Source of the DNA: Breviolum minutum Mf 1.05b.01
Taxonomy: Eukaryota; Sar; Dinophyceae; Suessiales; Symbiodiniaceae
Reading direction: 5' to 3'
Length of the DNA stretch: 64,000 nucleotides
NCBI GenBank assembly: GCA_000507305.1
Contig: DF239288.1
Span: forward strand, 1-64,000
A program made the translations under genes and the position numbers. Below are positions 1 to 9,275 of the stretch, in pieces (the first letter of the stretch is position 1; each line of letters starts with the position of its first letter). The notes below the pieces were generated by a model that had not been told where the DNA came from, did no database searches, and saw only the letters and a program-made list of their open reading frames with translations.

Positions 1-450
1 AACAGGTCCTCTTCCAAACGGTTGCCATTGCAGCATTCGGCGAGCCCATCGTTCATGGGGGAGACTCATGATGTAGCAAGTAAACTTCCAATGTTGATAA
101 GCGCAATTTTCAGCCCATGTTTTTATGTGACATGCCTCAGCCAATTCTCGCACGCGTTGGTTCCAGATGTGCAAAATTTCGCGCCACGGATCCCTCCAAC
201 AAATCGAGCTTGGAGCTCCAACCACGCATCGGATCATACGTCGAAAGTGGATATCGAGTTTGACCATATCGGCACTATGAATGCACCGGGGCCCAGCTCC
301 AAAACAAGCGATTGGTGTCACGATGGCATCGAAGAATTTCAGTTTGTTTCTGATGGAAACATTCCTGCTCAGAAAAATCGACTTGTTGGCAAAGAAGGCT
401 CGACTCGCAGATTGTAAATGATAATCAATATCCAGAGTTGCATGTTTGGA
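1..450 (-). repeat. Inverted repeat, left arm
   Basis: Positions 1-450 are the reverse complement of 985-1433, with only scattered differences. Both arms are the C-terminal coding part of the same LINE family in opposite orientation, separated by a 534-bp spacer. The left arm may extend beyond the window. Confidence 0.9.
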
Positions 451-825
451 ACCGGCTGCAGACAACATGCAACCTAACCATTTGTGACCCGATTCCCTTT
501 CCTTTACCTTGGTAGTGGCTCCAGTCGAAGTAGTCAAAAACGGCGGTGGCTGGGTTTGTGTTGTGGTCAACACAGTTTTATCCGCATTCAGGTTTAGGCC
601 TGCATCACCCAAGAACTCAACTAGTTTGTCCAACAACGTCATGATTTCATGGGACGACCTCGCGAATATCAAGATATCATCTGCAAATCTCAAATCTAAA
701 AGTGGTGGCAAGTCATCTCCAAGATCAAATCCAAATGAACATCCTTCAGCCCATGTTCGCCATTTCGACATTGCCCAATGAAGTACTGAAGAAAACAGTT
801 TCGGGCTAAGCACGCATATTCCAAC
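1..825 (-). mobile_element. LINE reverse transcriptase fragment with open frame, cut by left window edge
   Basis: Read on the minus strand from about 825 down to 1, one frame stays open for about 270 codons and runs off the window. It starts near a VLSPKLF motif (RT block before the palm), then carries FADD, the catalytic palm motif, at 676-687. Further on are GHKWLG, FDAIVTP, CFGAGP, RRMIRCVVG, DPWHEILHIWN and the RWARRMLQW signature typical of the C-terminal part of dinoflagellate non-LTR (LINE) polymerases. The 5' end is truncated: the sequence before 825 belongs to a Copia-like element. The element would copy its RNA at a nicked target site in the nucleus. The frame is unbroken in the visible part, unlike its inverted partner at 985-1433. 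Whether the full element is intact cannot be judged because the rest lies outside. Confidence 0.85.
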
Positions 826-984
826 CAATCCAATGATGCAGTTTTTTAATTCCGTTCAAAGATTTAGCTAAATGCACATACACCGCAGTGTTGTCCTCCC
901 ATGATATGGAAACCGGAAGTTTCACAATGCTTTTGCGAGAATTGTTCAGAGGGGTATGCATGAATGCCGCCGAGCAGTCTCGAG
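826..984 (-). mobile_element. Copia-like reverse transcriptase piece A
   Basis: On the minus strand, 997-806 reads VWTRDCSAAFMHTPL, KSIVKLPVSISW, AVYVHLAKSLNGI and LHHWIGW. This matches the block around the first catalytic aspartate of Ty1/Copia pol proteins (D-x-SAAF) followed by the KALNGL-type block. It continues the protein seen at 1623-1906: the reading VRGFEV there is followed here by WTRDCSAAF. The two halves are separated by the LINE fragment at 985-1622. The piece ends where the LINE of 1-825 begins, so it is also cut on its downstream side. Pseudogene. Confidence 0.75.
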
Positions 985-1433
985 TCCAAACATGCAACTC
1001 TGGATATTGATTATCATTTACAATCTGCGAGTCGAGCCTTCTTTGCCAACAAGTCGATTTTTCTGAGCAAAAATGTTTCCATCAGAAACAAACTGAAATT
1101 CTTCGATGCCATCGTGACACCAATCGCTTGTTTTGGAGCTGGGCCCCCGGTGCATTCATAGTGCCGATATGGTCAAACTCGATATCCACTTTCGACGTAT
1201 GATCCGATGCGTGGTTGGAGCTCCAAGCTCGATTTGTTGGAGGGATCCGTGGCACGAAATTTTGCACATCTGGAATCAACGCGTGCGAGAAATGGTTGAG
1301 GCATGTCACATAAAGACATGGGCTGAAAATTGCATTACGACACGGGAAATTTGCTTGCTACATCATGAGTCTCCCCCATGAACGATGGGCTCGCCGAATG
1401 CTGCAATGGCAACCGTTTGGAAGAGGACCTGTT
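985..1433 (+). repeat. Inverted repeat, right arm
   Basis: Reverse complement of 1-450. See the left arm entry. Confidence 0.9.
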
Positions 1434-1622
1434 GGACGTCCAGCAATGCATTGGGCAAGCAAATTCGAACTGTTTTCCCGAATCAAGCAGTGGTATGATT
1501 GGAAAGAGATGGCGGCAAACGTGGAGCAATGGATGGTAGAGGTGGAAGATTTTGTGAAGTCTTGTACAGCGTAGCCGTGTTCTTTTCACACCTGTTTCCT
1601 CACTGGTTCGCGCCCTGCCTTG
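985..1622 (+). mobile_element. LINE reverse transcriptase 3' fragment, frameshifted
   Basis: This is the plus-strand partner of the inverted repeat. It encodes the RT C-terminal region from KHATLDIDYHLQ to the stop at 1572-1574 (motifs FDAIVTP, RRMIRCVVG, WHEILHIWN, RWARRMLQWQPFG). A run of five C at about 1141-1145, where the other arm has four, shifts the frame, so the protein is split at the CFGAGP motif. A second difference near 1333-1350 replaces part of the segment before MSLPHERW. The fragment is 5'-truncated, as expected for incomplete target-primed reverse transcription, and sits inside a Copia-like reading frame. Its 3' limit (about 1622) is estimated from where Copia coding resumes. 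Confidence 0.85.
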
Positions 1623-1906
1623 TCGGCATGCGAACCTCAGACCTCAAAACCCTCTCACAGCTAATGCAACCTTGATTGATTCCGCGCTCGGGGTGGGGCT
1701 TGAAATCTCGAAAGTTTTAGCTTTGGGTCCAACTGCAACATGTTTGACCACGATACGGGCCCGAACGCCTATCTTGTCTTTGATCACCTTGGCATTCGTC
1801 ACCCACCTGCAACAGATTATCTTCACGCCAAACTTGTTGGTTTCCTCCACCGCTTGGTCATGTTTCAGTGGTTTCCCCGCATAATCCCTGACTAAATTTG
1901 CTCAAA
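1623..1906 (-). mobile_element. Copia-like reverse transcriptase piece B
   Basis: Minus strand from 1906 to about 1623 reads ANLVRDYAGKPLKHDQAVEE, then CRWVTNAKVI, VRARIVV, SSPTPSAESIKVALAV and RGFEV. This is the start of the reverse transcriptase domain of Ty1/Copia pol (RWV...K.....ARIVV..., ISSPTPSAES), in the form common in dinoflagellate genomes. An LTR retrotransposon of this type makes cDNA in a virus-like particle and integrates it. The piece is bounded by LINE fragments on both sides and has no start or stop of its own. Pseudogene. Confidence 0.75.
1889..1906. repeat. Target-site duplication, left copy
   Basis: The 18-bp string TGACTAAATTTGCTCAAA at 1889-1906 recurs at 2337-2354 and brackets the LINE 3' fragment. 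Confidence 0.85.
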
Positions 1907-2336
1907 GACATTAATTGGGCATCACCCTGGCACGAGATTTTGCATGGGTGGAACAATAAAGTACAGGTGCTGTCGGACTACGCTGGATTGAAACCTTGGT
2001 CTGTCACATGCGTCGAGGCAGTATGGAAGTTCGCTTCTTATGTTGCAACCTTGCCGTCGGAACGTTGGACTCGCAGGATTCTGCATTGGAACATCAGAGG
2101 ACGACGGACACGCGGACGACCTGCCTACACTTGGGAAACAGCGTTGGAAAGATATTGTATTTGGAAAGGCTTTGACAACTGGATTGTGGAGGCTTTTGAG
2201 TATGGTCATTGGATGCGGTTCAAAGAGGATTTTGTGTTTTTCACGTTGTACACTAGTTGATCGGGTAAAATCCTGCATTTCATTTGCTTGCGCCCTAAAG
2301 GGGCTGCCTTCGGGCCGGCAAGCTTTGACTTTGACT
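1907..2336 (+). mobile_element. LINE 3' fragment with target-site duplication
   Basis: Plus-strand coding from 1907 to the stop at 2258-2260 carries the RT C-terminal signature: NWASPWHEILHGWN, WKFASYVATLPSERW, RRILHWN, GRPAYTWETALERY and WIVEAF. It is a different, more complete-ended copy of the family seen at 985-1574. The insert is only 430 bp, strongly 5'-truncated, and lies between identical 18-bp direct repeats (1889-1906 and 2337-2354), the hallmark of target-primed reverse transcription. The flanking sequence on both sides is Copia-like on the minus strand, so this LINE landed in an older Copia copy. Confidence 0.9.
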
Positions 2337-2354
2337 TGACTAAATTTGCTCAAA
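2337..2354. repeat. Target-site duplication, right copy
   Basis: Second copy of the 18-bp direct repeat. See 1889-1906. Confidence 0.85.
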
Positions 2355-2760
2355 AGTATCACCAACATCCATACTATCATCAACAGCTGAATCCGGTTCC
2401 CAGACTTTCAGGCATTTTCCACAAAATGAAATCACCTTGGCTTTTTGTTTTCCTTGATACACCGAAGATTGCACATCTCCAAAATCTTGAAGAATCACGT
2501 CTCCCCAGTAAATTTATAGCTAACTTCGTCCAACCCGGAAACATATCCGAAGTTCTCAGACAACATGACGTCCATCAGACCCCCAGGCTCATCACCGTCA
2601 AGCGGCCGCTTGCGCGACGCTGAATCATCTGCCAAAGATATTCCATTACTTGGAACATAATTCTCACGCAACCCTTTAGAACCCCTAGACATGCTACGAC
2701 AAATTGAATGCAAAAAATTCGGGCAGCAACGAAGTCCAGAAGTTTGCATCCGTAGCAATT
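2355..2760 (-). mobile_element. Probable upstream part of the Copia-like pol
   Basis: The minus strand here holds two open stretches in different frames. One (2758-2495) includes NGISLADDSASRKRPLDGDE and GYVSGLDEVSYKF. The next (about 2500-2340) includes GDVQSSVYQGKQKAKVISF, KCLKVWEPDSAVDD and SMDVGDTFEQ. They precede the Copia RT start in the right order once the LINE at 1907-2336 is set aside, so I read them as the integrase-to-RT linker of the same broken element. No diagnostic integrase residue is visible. Assignment is by position and composition only. Confidence 0.4.
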
Positions 2761-3065
2761 ACTTTCCATGAAGCGGGGCCCTTCAACCGACAGAAATTTG
2801 TGAGCATACTTGATATCGTAACAATAATATTTTGGGCGGCCAACGCGTTTACGCCCTGCAAGCTAATATTCTTTTGATCCAACGATGTCCAGGTAATGTT
2901 GTGAAATATTTTGCCACATTCCCATGGTGTCCTAAACGAAGTTCCGACCATGATTTCGATGCTGCCTGCAAAGTGAATACCCGAACGCGTGAGTATGAGT
3001 GTGAGTGAGACCTGCATGCCAAAATTGAAAGGGCGCAGGTACGCACAATAATGGCCCATTCGCAA
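2694..3065 (-). pseudogene. Unassigned open frame in transposon region
   Basis: A 123-codon minus-strand frame with ordinary amino-acid composition (for example GSIEIMVGTSFRTPWECG and GPASWKVIATDANFWTSL). I do not recognise the family. It lies between the Copia-like linker and the LINE endonuclease fragment, on the same strand as both, so it is probably part of an older mobile element rather than a host gene. Confidence 0.3.
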
Positions 3066-3143
3066 GCGTTGCGGAATATGATTCGTACCAGTGCAGGACA
3101 GGCTTATGCTTCACAGCCACCATTGAATGAGTTCGCCGATGCT

Positions 3144-4092
3144 TTAAGAACAATTTTCATACTGACAGAGATCCAGTAGACCAGCGCGGCTGCGCCCGTT
3201 TGAGGGCCAACTTGCCACACGCAATCCATTCGACAGAATCCATTGTAGAAGCCATCTTCCGCGTCCACTCCGTTGACCAACACCCCAGGACCCAAGCAAA
3301 TCATCATCTTCACCATCTAGCAATGAACCAATGGATGCGTTAAAGTCACCACCGAGAATGGGAATAGCGCCGTTTTCCGACAGTTGTCCAATAATAACTG
3401 CAAAGTTTCGTAAATGTCTTCCACTGCAACATTTGTGTCCCATGATGTCCGGAAATATACAGAAAAACATTCACATTTCAATTCCCCAACACAAAATTTG
3501 AGCACACCAACCCGGGGACCATAAGCATGAAAACTCACAACATGTCCGATTTTTTTGCGAAATTGGGCAGAAACAACAACACCAACACCACGGTACATGC
3601 AACCGCCACTTAAATATACAAAGTCTCCGTGAAGAGGTTCGATGCACCCTTCCCCGTGTGCACGCCAACATTCCGATAAACAAAGCAAATCAAATTGACA
3701 TAAGGCCACTTCCAACAACATATCTTCCAGCCTTCTATGCTTTGAACATTTTTCGATACAACATGCAATTCAACAAATTCCGCATGGACGGCGTCATTCA
3801 TGGTCTTGTTCAATGGCCCACGCACTGTTGAACATGCCCATTGTTTGCTTCCATGGTGTGTGTGGACATCCTACCCCACATTCCTTTCCAGTTCGGCCAT
3901 TGCTTCTTTGACAGTGGCACTGACCAATCCATCCTTATCCATCCATTCCATCCTTCCATCTGTGGTCACCATGGCAACACTGCGGTATCCCATGCCATCC
4001 CGGAGGCGGACATGAAACCACTTGTCGTTGACAACCACATTTTTCGCCTCGTGTTTGTCATGTTCAATCAACATCCCTTTCAATTTGCTCAC
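3144..4092 (-). mobile_element. LINE N-terminal and endonuclease region, frameshifted
   Basis: Read on the minus strand from 4092. First comes a block with KWFHVRLRDGMGYRSVAM and DGLVSATVKEAMAELE, which in related elements precedes the endonuclease. Then follow RGPLNKTMNDA, ELHVVSKNVQSI, LLCLSECWRAH, GDFVYLSGGCMYRGVGVVVS, FRTSWDTNVAVEDIYE and ILGGDFNASIG. The last is the GDFN motif of APE-type endonuclease/phosphatase domains, which nick the target DNA for LINE integration. The frame changes at least twice (near 3600-3680 and 3320-3470). The C-terminal end of the endonuclease (QIDFIL...GLDHR) is missing after about 3144. Dead 5' portion of an element; no matching RT follows it. Confidence 0.8.
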
Positions 4093-4142
4093 AAGTTTGC
4101 AGCGGCGACGTTCATTCGGGGCAGAAGCACTTCTGGAGACTA

Positions 4143-4236
4143 GCCCGTATAAAAGCAGTCAGTGCCTGGAGGCTGCCCAGTACAACAGCCCTGTGTCAAT
4201 GGACTTTTTGCGGCAAAAAAGGAGCGGGAAATGTCA
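4143..4236 (+). repeat. Short dispersed element, copy A
   Basis: Contains CCCGTATAAAAGCAG, GTGCCTGGAGGCTGCCCAGT, AACAGCCCTGTG and TGCGGCAAAAAAGGAGCGGG. The same ordered blocks recur at 6721-6835 and 9179-9270 on the same strand. Confidence 0.7.
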
Positions 4237-4436
4237 ATGTCAACACGATTTTCTGATGCCCACAATTTGTGTTCTTGCATCATTGGATTGAACTTTTGGC
4301 TTTGCACAAGATGCGGTACGGCGAGGAGCACTGGCTACAAAGCGCACTGTTTGCCCCGACCATCAGTACCGTCTCCGCAAGCGCAGCACGATAGGTGAAC
4401 AACAGTACATACAATGAAGCATCAGGAATGCAATTG

Positions 4437-5096
4437 TCAAAACAGTTTCAGATGCAATACTTTTCCCAGCGCTGTTTCCGAAGTGGCCATTTGATGTTCC
4501 ATTAAAAAAAATGTTCCATTCCAGAATCCTGCAGGTCCAGCGTTCCGAAATTTCCCGACAATTCCTTGCATGTGACAAACCAAGGTTTCAGGCCAGCGTG
4601 CCCACAGCATCCCGACTTTCTGGTTCTCCTCGTTTCCGATATCGTGCCATGGTGACGCACAACCAATGTTTGTAGGTGGACCCACGACTATGCGCATCAG
4701 CGGACGATATTCCGCATCCAAGTTGGCAAGGTCACCTTTGTGAATGGCACCGTGTAATGCATCAAAACGGGTCATTGGGGAGATAAATTTTCGAAGTATC
4801 GGAGCCTTAAAAATGGACGCTTTTGTCACACAATATCCACTTGTTAGCTTGAAATGCCCTTGATGCAGTCCAGATGCGTGTTCCTTGGTCCCGCAGCACT
4901 GATCATGGAACCAAGCCACTTGTGTGCGTCCTGTTAGTTCAAGACGCGTAATGTACCTCCAGTTTTCGTATGCCACAAAGACGGCAGCCGAACCGTTGAA
5001 GTTAAGACCACTGTGTTCGATGCGGTCACCTGCTGCCCGATGTTTGTGCGGCTTGCGTGCCAATTGAGTGATTGCTTGGGCAGATGTGTCTGCCAA
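4437..5096 (-). mobile_element. LINE reverse transcriptase C-terminal fragment
   Basis: A 219-codon minus-strand frame. Its C-terminal half carries FDALHGAIHKGDLANLDAEY, RPLMRIVVGPPTNIG, CASPWHDI and FWNGTFF, the conserved tail of dinoflagellate LINE polymerases. The N-terminal half (to about residue 75) is less typical: the expected KWLG-type palm block is not recognisable, so the front may be diverged or frameshifted. It lies upstream of, and on the same strand as, the endonuclease fragment at 3144-4092. That is the wrong order for one element, so at least two different insertions are involved. Confidence 0.7.
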
Positions 5097-5320
5097 AAAA
5101 AATCGCCATTGCTGTGTTCACCCTGCGCCTCTAAATCGAAACGCGATAGTTAAAACCACCGTGATCACGTAAGGCATGCCACAATGTCCAAAAAGAAAAT
5201 AACGTTGCAGTCAGCAAGTGTTCGTCCATCCGACGATGTTTTTTTTCCCCCGCACCTTTTTGACCGCTGGACGCTCACTTAAAACCATCCGCTTCCCTTT
5301 AGGATCGGAGGGGGAGCCGG
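5097..5320. other. No gene seen
   Basis: Mixed-composition spacer between transposon fragments. Nothing recognisable on either strand. Confidence 0.5.
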
Positions 5321-5321
5321 C

Positions 5322-5720
5322 TTAGCTCCGTAGGGCCAACCAGCCGGAGCACTTGGCTCTGCCTGCCATGCTTGGCTGGGGCTGCGCCACACATTGCCGA
5401 GCAGGGTGGAAGCGACAGCATTTTGCTTCGCGATGCCTACCACCAGCGCTCCCACCCGGCCCGGCTAGCCTGGCGGAGCGCAGGGGGAACTCGCCGGGCT
5501 CAAACTTGCAGCAGGTCACAGACGAGGTCACTACATTCTTCGGCCCAACGCCCTCCAATTTCACAGGCCGGGACGATGAGGCGCTGGGGCCCAGGGCGAA
5601 GGAGTTCTGTATATCTGTCCCTTTTTTCCGCCTCGCCGTGATGAGCGCTGCACCATCCTCACGGGCAGTGCGGGGCTGTAGGTGGCGGAAACCGTGCTGT
5701 TCTTCCACCTATTTTGTTTC
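5322..5720. other. GC-rich island with overlapping open frames
   Basis: GC content rises sharply and three frames stay open (plus 5353-5820 and 5372-5641, minus 5322-5708), which is expected from composition alone. I recognise no family in any of them. Because the other GC-rich islands here (5970-6735 and 8600-9175) are transposon-derived, this one probably is too. Confidence 0.3.
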
Positions 5721-5969
5721 CGACAACCTGTCAATGCGAGTCAAAATCATGAACTCAAATGTTATTTGGCCTGAAGTCAGGCAGTTGCTGAACGCGTGTT
5801 GTTTACGTTTGCAACTGTAAAAGCGGTGTGCTCCAAGATGGTGGAAAAATATCGACGTAAAGAGTAACATTAAAAAACAAATTACGGTTAGCATGGAAAT
5901 CATCAAACGAATTTTTCATAACTCTCCCACTAAACCTGCCTCATCAAGCACAGATTATTTTTTCACTGG

Positions 5970-6735
5970 CCACTCTCCCTCCTCGACGTCTTTGACGCCC
6001 ACTTCCCCTGACCAGCTGTTTCTGCCGGTGCCGTCGAGCTCTTGACCCGTTTGGCGACCACCGTGCAACTTGTGCCCAAGCAGGGATCTTACGCAGCCGA
6101 GGAAACCCCTCGAGCGAGCAGCAGCCAGAATTTGCAGGGAAGCAGGAGCCAGGGTGACCACCAACACCAGAATCATTGACCTCAACATTGACCACGTTGA
6201 CTCCCAAGATGACAGGAGAATTAAGGTCATCGCCAACGGCCTCCCACTGTGGGGAAGGGCGCAACTAGCGGTTGACACAACCTTAGTTTCCCCCCTCACA
6301 CGAGCCGGGCACCCACGCATGCGGGGAGGGCAATACAGAGGCACAGCTCTCAGGGAGGCGAGGAGGAACAAGGAACGCACCTACCCCGAACTCCTCTGGG
6401 ATCGGCGATGTCGCCTTGTTGTCTTGGGGATTGAAGTTAGAGGACGTTGGAGTGATGAGGCTCCTCGCCCACACCAAAGCCCGCCAAGCCCCAGCCCTTC
6501 TGCGCCACTCCCTCACCAACGCCCTCATCCACCGCTGGAGCGCCATGCTCACGCATGCTGCAGCATCCCTCCTTGACCAACCCTATCTGGCTGCCACAAC
6601 CTCGAAACCAACGCCTCTTCCATCCTCGCTGAAGTCACCAGCCATCCCACTACAGCAGACTTCCAGCCCCTTCCTGAGGAGACCGGCTTGGACTTGGCCC
6701 TCTCCTGTGCACATCCGGGAGCCGCCGGTATATAA
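5970..6735 (+). mobile_element. RT-associated C-terminal fragment, family 2, copy 1
   Basis: Plus strand, frame of 6070-6450, encodes ARVTTNTRIIDLNIDHVDSQ, IKVIANGLPLWGRAQLAVDT, TLVSPL, KERTYPELLWDRRCRLVVLG and IEVRGRWSDEA. A +1 shift near 6440-6460 leads into RLLAHTKARQAPALLRHSL, LIHRWSAMLTHAAASLL. From family knowledge this is the C-terminal region of a reverse-transcriptase-bearing mobile element widespread in dinoflagellates and haptophytes: ANGL-L-GGAQLAVDTTLVS, then YPEL...RLVVLG.EVGGRWS, then a HRW block. Only the tail is present and it is frameshifted, so it is a dead copy. GC-rich relative to its surroundings. Confidence 0.7.
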
Positions 6736-6840
6736 ATGGCTAGCGGCTAGCATCGTGTCCAATGCCTGGAGACTGACCAGTAAAACAGTCCTTGCTACTG
6801 AATATTCTGCGGTCAAAAAGGCGCGTGAAAAAACACATCA
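6721..6840 (+). repeat. Short dispersed element, copy B
   Basis: GCCGCCGGTATATAAATGGC, then AATGCCTGGAGACTGACCAG, AAAACAGTCCTTGC and TGCGGTCAAAAAGGCGCGTG. Same block order as copies at 4143 and 9179. It directly follows the family 2 RT tail. Confidence 0.7.
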
Positions 6841-6849
6841 AGGAATCCA

Positions 6850-7310
6850 TATGTGACAGCCAAACATGTGTTAGCATGGCTGCTGTGCTCCATGCTCCCA
6901 CGCATTTCCCCCGACGGTACTTTGTGTTTACGAGTCGCATGTGTTCCTTGGTGTTCCAAGTTTGGTCCGTGTTGGCGCCAATGCCAGGGCACGTCTGGAA
7001 AGTTGGCAATGTAGCCTGGTAATTTCCAATGACCACAATTTGAAGCCAGCGTGTTGGGCTTGTTAAGCTAGAAGGGAGCGTTAAAGGTGAGACGGACTTA
7101 AGCATCAAGAACCAGTCAGGATTCATGGAATGTTGCTGTCGCTTGTCGGTCTGCTCGCAGATTGAAGCTCGACACCAACGTCTATTGCTGGTGCCCTCTT
7201 TTTTCGAGACCTGTTGAAAATTGTGACCAGCAGATTCGTATAGATTTCGATGCAGTTTCCACTTTTTTCCTGCAACTATTTGCAAGAGGAAAAAACATGG
7301 AACTGGAAGA
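6850..7310 (-). mobile_element. Probable LINE linker between endonuclease and RT
   Basis: A long minus-strand frame (7285-6740) contains KKWKLHRNLYESAGHNFQQV and RRWCRASICEQTDKRQQHSM. It follows the endonuclease fragment of 7322-8119 on the same strand, at the place where LINEs have a basic linker before the RT. Function unproven. The part below about 6850 runs antisense into the dispersed element and is certainly not coding. Confidence 0.35.
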
Positions 7311-7321
7311 GAATGCGATGG

Positions 7322-8119
7322 TTAATATTTGAATCGAATATTGGAGCAAGTGCAGCCATCCAAGCCTGCCTCCATCAAAATGATATTCAGAAATTTCCAC
7401 CGAAACATGTGAGCACGTAGAGATGCGTTGCCGCAACGCGGATTGAAACGAAGCAGGCTTCCGGCTTCCCTTCTCGATCCAAGTATGGTACCCGATGTTT
7501 CAACCCACTCTTGCAATAAGAACTGCGGTGAGGGTCCATGATCCAAACCAATAAGGATTGCGAAGTCATTCCAGGTAGCTTGAATTTGAAAAGCCATGGC
7601 GCCAATCAGAAAATCAATTTGAACCAATGATCCGTCACCACACCCACTGCATCAACAATGATCCTGTGCTGTCCCATGTGCCCCATCCACATGTACCACA
7701 TGAAACCAAGTCATTTTGTGGAAACATTTGCCCAATGCATGCATTCAAGTTCCTACCTATGAATGGCAACCTGTTGACACAAGCAGGCGAATACAAAATC
7801 AAATCCAAAAGTTCGTACACTTCCATGACCGCCGCGTTTGTGTCCCAGGATGTTAGCATGTGGCAAGCACATGCGACGAAATTTTTGTTAGCCAATCGAA
7901 ATGTCAGTGAACAAACAGGTGGGCAATAAGCATGGAACGAAATATCTTGGATGGATCCCACACAGTTATGGGAAACAACAATCCCCACTCCTTGATGTGC
8001 ACCGCCACCGCTGCGGAACATTTTTGTGCCATCACCACATTATATAATTCGTTTAGTATAGTTCCAGGTTTTGCCGCAGAAATAGCAAAGTAAGATGCAG
8101 CAGGGAAGCAAAGGTCCAA
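7322..8119 (-). mobile_element. LINE endonuclease fragment, frameshifted
   Basis: Minus strand from about 8060: ALNELYNVVMAQKC-like degraded start, then GGGAHQGVGIVVS, DISFHAYCPPVCSLTFRLAN, HMLTSWDTNAAVMEVYELLD, RNLNACIGQM (degraded GDFNA-IG block), then QIDFLIGAMAFQIQ, WNDFAILIGLDHG. These are the middle and end of an APE-type endonuclease domain of the same LINE class as 3144-4092, with a diverged sequence. The catalytic GDFN has become GRNLN, and frames change near 7630, so the copy is inactive. Confidence 0.75.
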
Positions 8120-8599
8120 TAATCGTGGCGTTGCATCACCGAAAGCAACCCGAGCCTAGTTTGCGCCACATCACGTCAACAGCTCATAGCGAAGAGGGAG
8201 GCAAAAAAGGCGAGGAGTCGTTGGTTGTTCACCCTCACAAGGGGGACACCTATTGTTACAATGTAGGGGTGCCACCTCGATCCGACATGTTACCACAGAT
8301 AACTCTCACAGGACCGCCTGGGCAGGTTACAATAATTGCGATCCTACGGCCAGCCGGGCCTTGTCAGATTACGCCTACAGCTCTTGTGAAAAATGAGACA
8401 TGCTATGCCGGAAATTGGCTACCTGGCCTTGACGAATCGCAGCGGCAAGGCTGTGCGAACATGCCACAATGCCGCAATGCGTAACTTTTTGCGAAAGCGA
8501 CAAAGACTTCGTGAAAATTATATTGCAACTCGTAAGATTTTTTTTTAATGTAGTTGGAAGCGTCAAAAGTGGGACAATTTGGTATAAAACTGTCGGCTT

Positions 8600-9178
8600 G
8601 GAACTTCGGAGTCCAAACTGGAGGCCGTGCCTGCCCTTTGCCTGGCAGCTTTGCCTGGCAGCCGCGCTTCTTATCGTGGCAGCCGCAGGTCATTTTCCCG
8701 CATCGCTTCCTGGTTAGCGAGATCTTGTGTCCTGGCCCTTTGTGTGCTGGTGGTGAGATGTTTTGAAACTGGCGTGCTCAGGCCGGGGTACTTCGACCCC
8801 GAGAAGTCCTACTCCAAAAAGTGCCGCGAAGCAATGGCCCGCGTCATTACAAACACAGGGTTCCTTGACTTGAACATCAACAACATCCAGCGGCAAGATG
8901 CTTCCTACGGCTGTTGGCCCAAGCGAAGGCCCGAACCATCCCAGCCCGATTCAAAGCTTCTTTCACCAATGCCGTGACCCATCATGCAGCTATGACTGCT
9001 TACGCGGCAAGCTTGCTGGAATATGACTACATCGCGGGTACCGTCATAGACGGAAACCAACTTCTCGCGAGCGATGTGCTGACCGAGGCGACCCTCCCCC
9101 CGCCGCCAGGGGCGACCCCGCCTGCACCTTGGGGGGCAGTGGCTTGGACGTGGCCTTGTTCCCTGCTCATCTGGAGCC
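8600..9178 (+). mobile_element. RT-associated C-terminal fragment, family 2, copy 2
   Basis: Plus strand: PGYFDPEKSYSKKCREAMAR, VITNTGFLDLNINNIQRQDA, then after a deletion and frame change AQAKARTIPARFKASFTNAV, THHAAMTAYAASLLE. The first block matches RVTTNTRIIDLNIDHVDSQD of copy 1, the second matches its RLLAHTKARQAPALLRHSL and HRWSAMLTHAAASLL block. The ANGL...VDTTLVS and YPEL...RLVVLG parts are missing, so this copy has an internal deletion of roughly 100 codons. GC-rich, dead. Confidence 0.65.
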
Positions 9179-9275
9179 GCCGGTATAGAAATGGCACGTG
9201 CCTGGAAGCTGCCCAAAAAAACAGCTCCAACCAAACCACCTGCGAGAAAAAAAGGGCGCGAAAAAGAAAATTGGC
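9179..9275 (+). repeat. Short dispersed element, copy C
   Basis: GCCGGTATAGAAATGGCACG, TGCCTGGAAGCTGCCCAAAA, AACAGCTCC and TGCGAGAAAAAAAGGGCGCG. As in copy B, it abuts the 3' end of a family 2 RT tail. Confidence 0.7.

Noticed and set aside
2749-2771. TCCGTAGC on the plus strand inside the Copia-like region
   Set aside because: Matches the first 7-8 leader bases only, no CTCAAG end, and no gene start follows.
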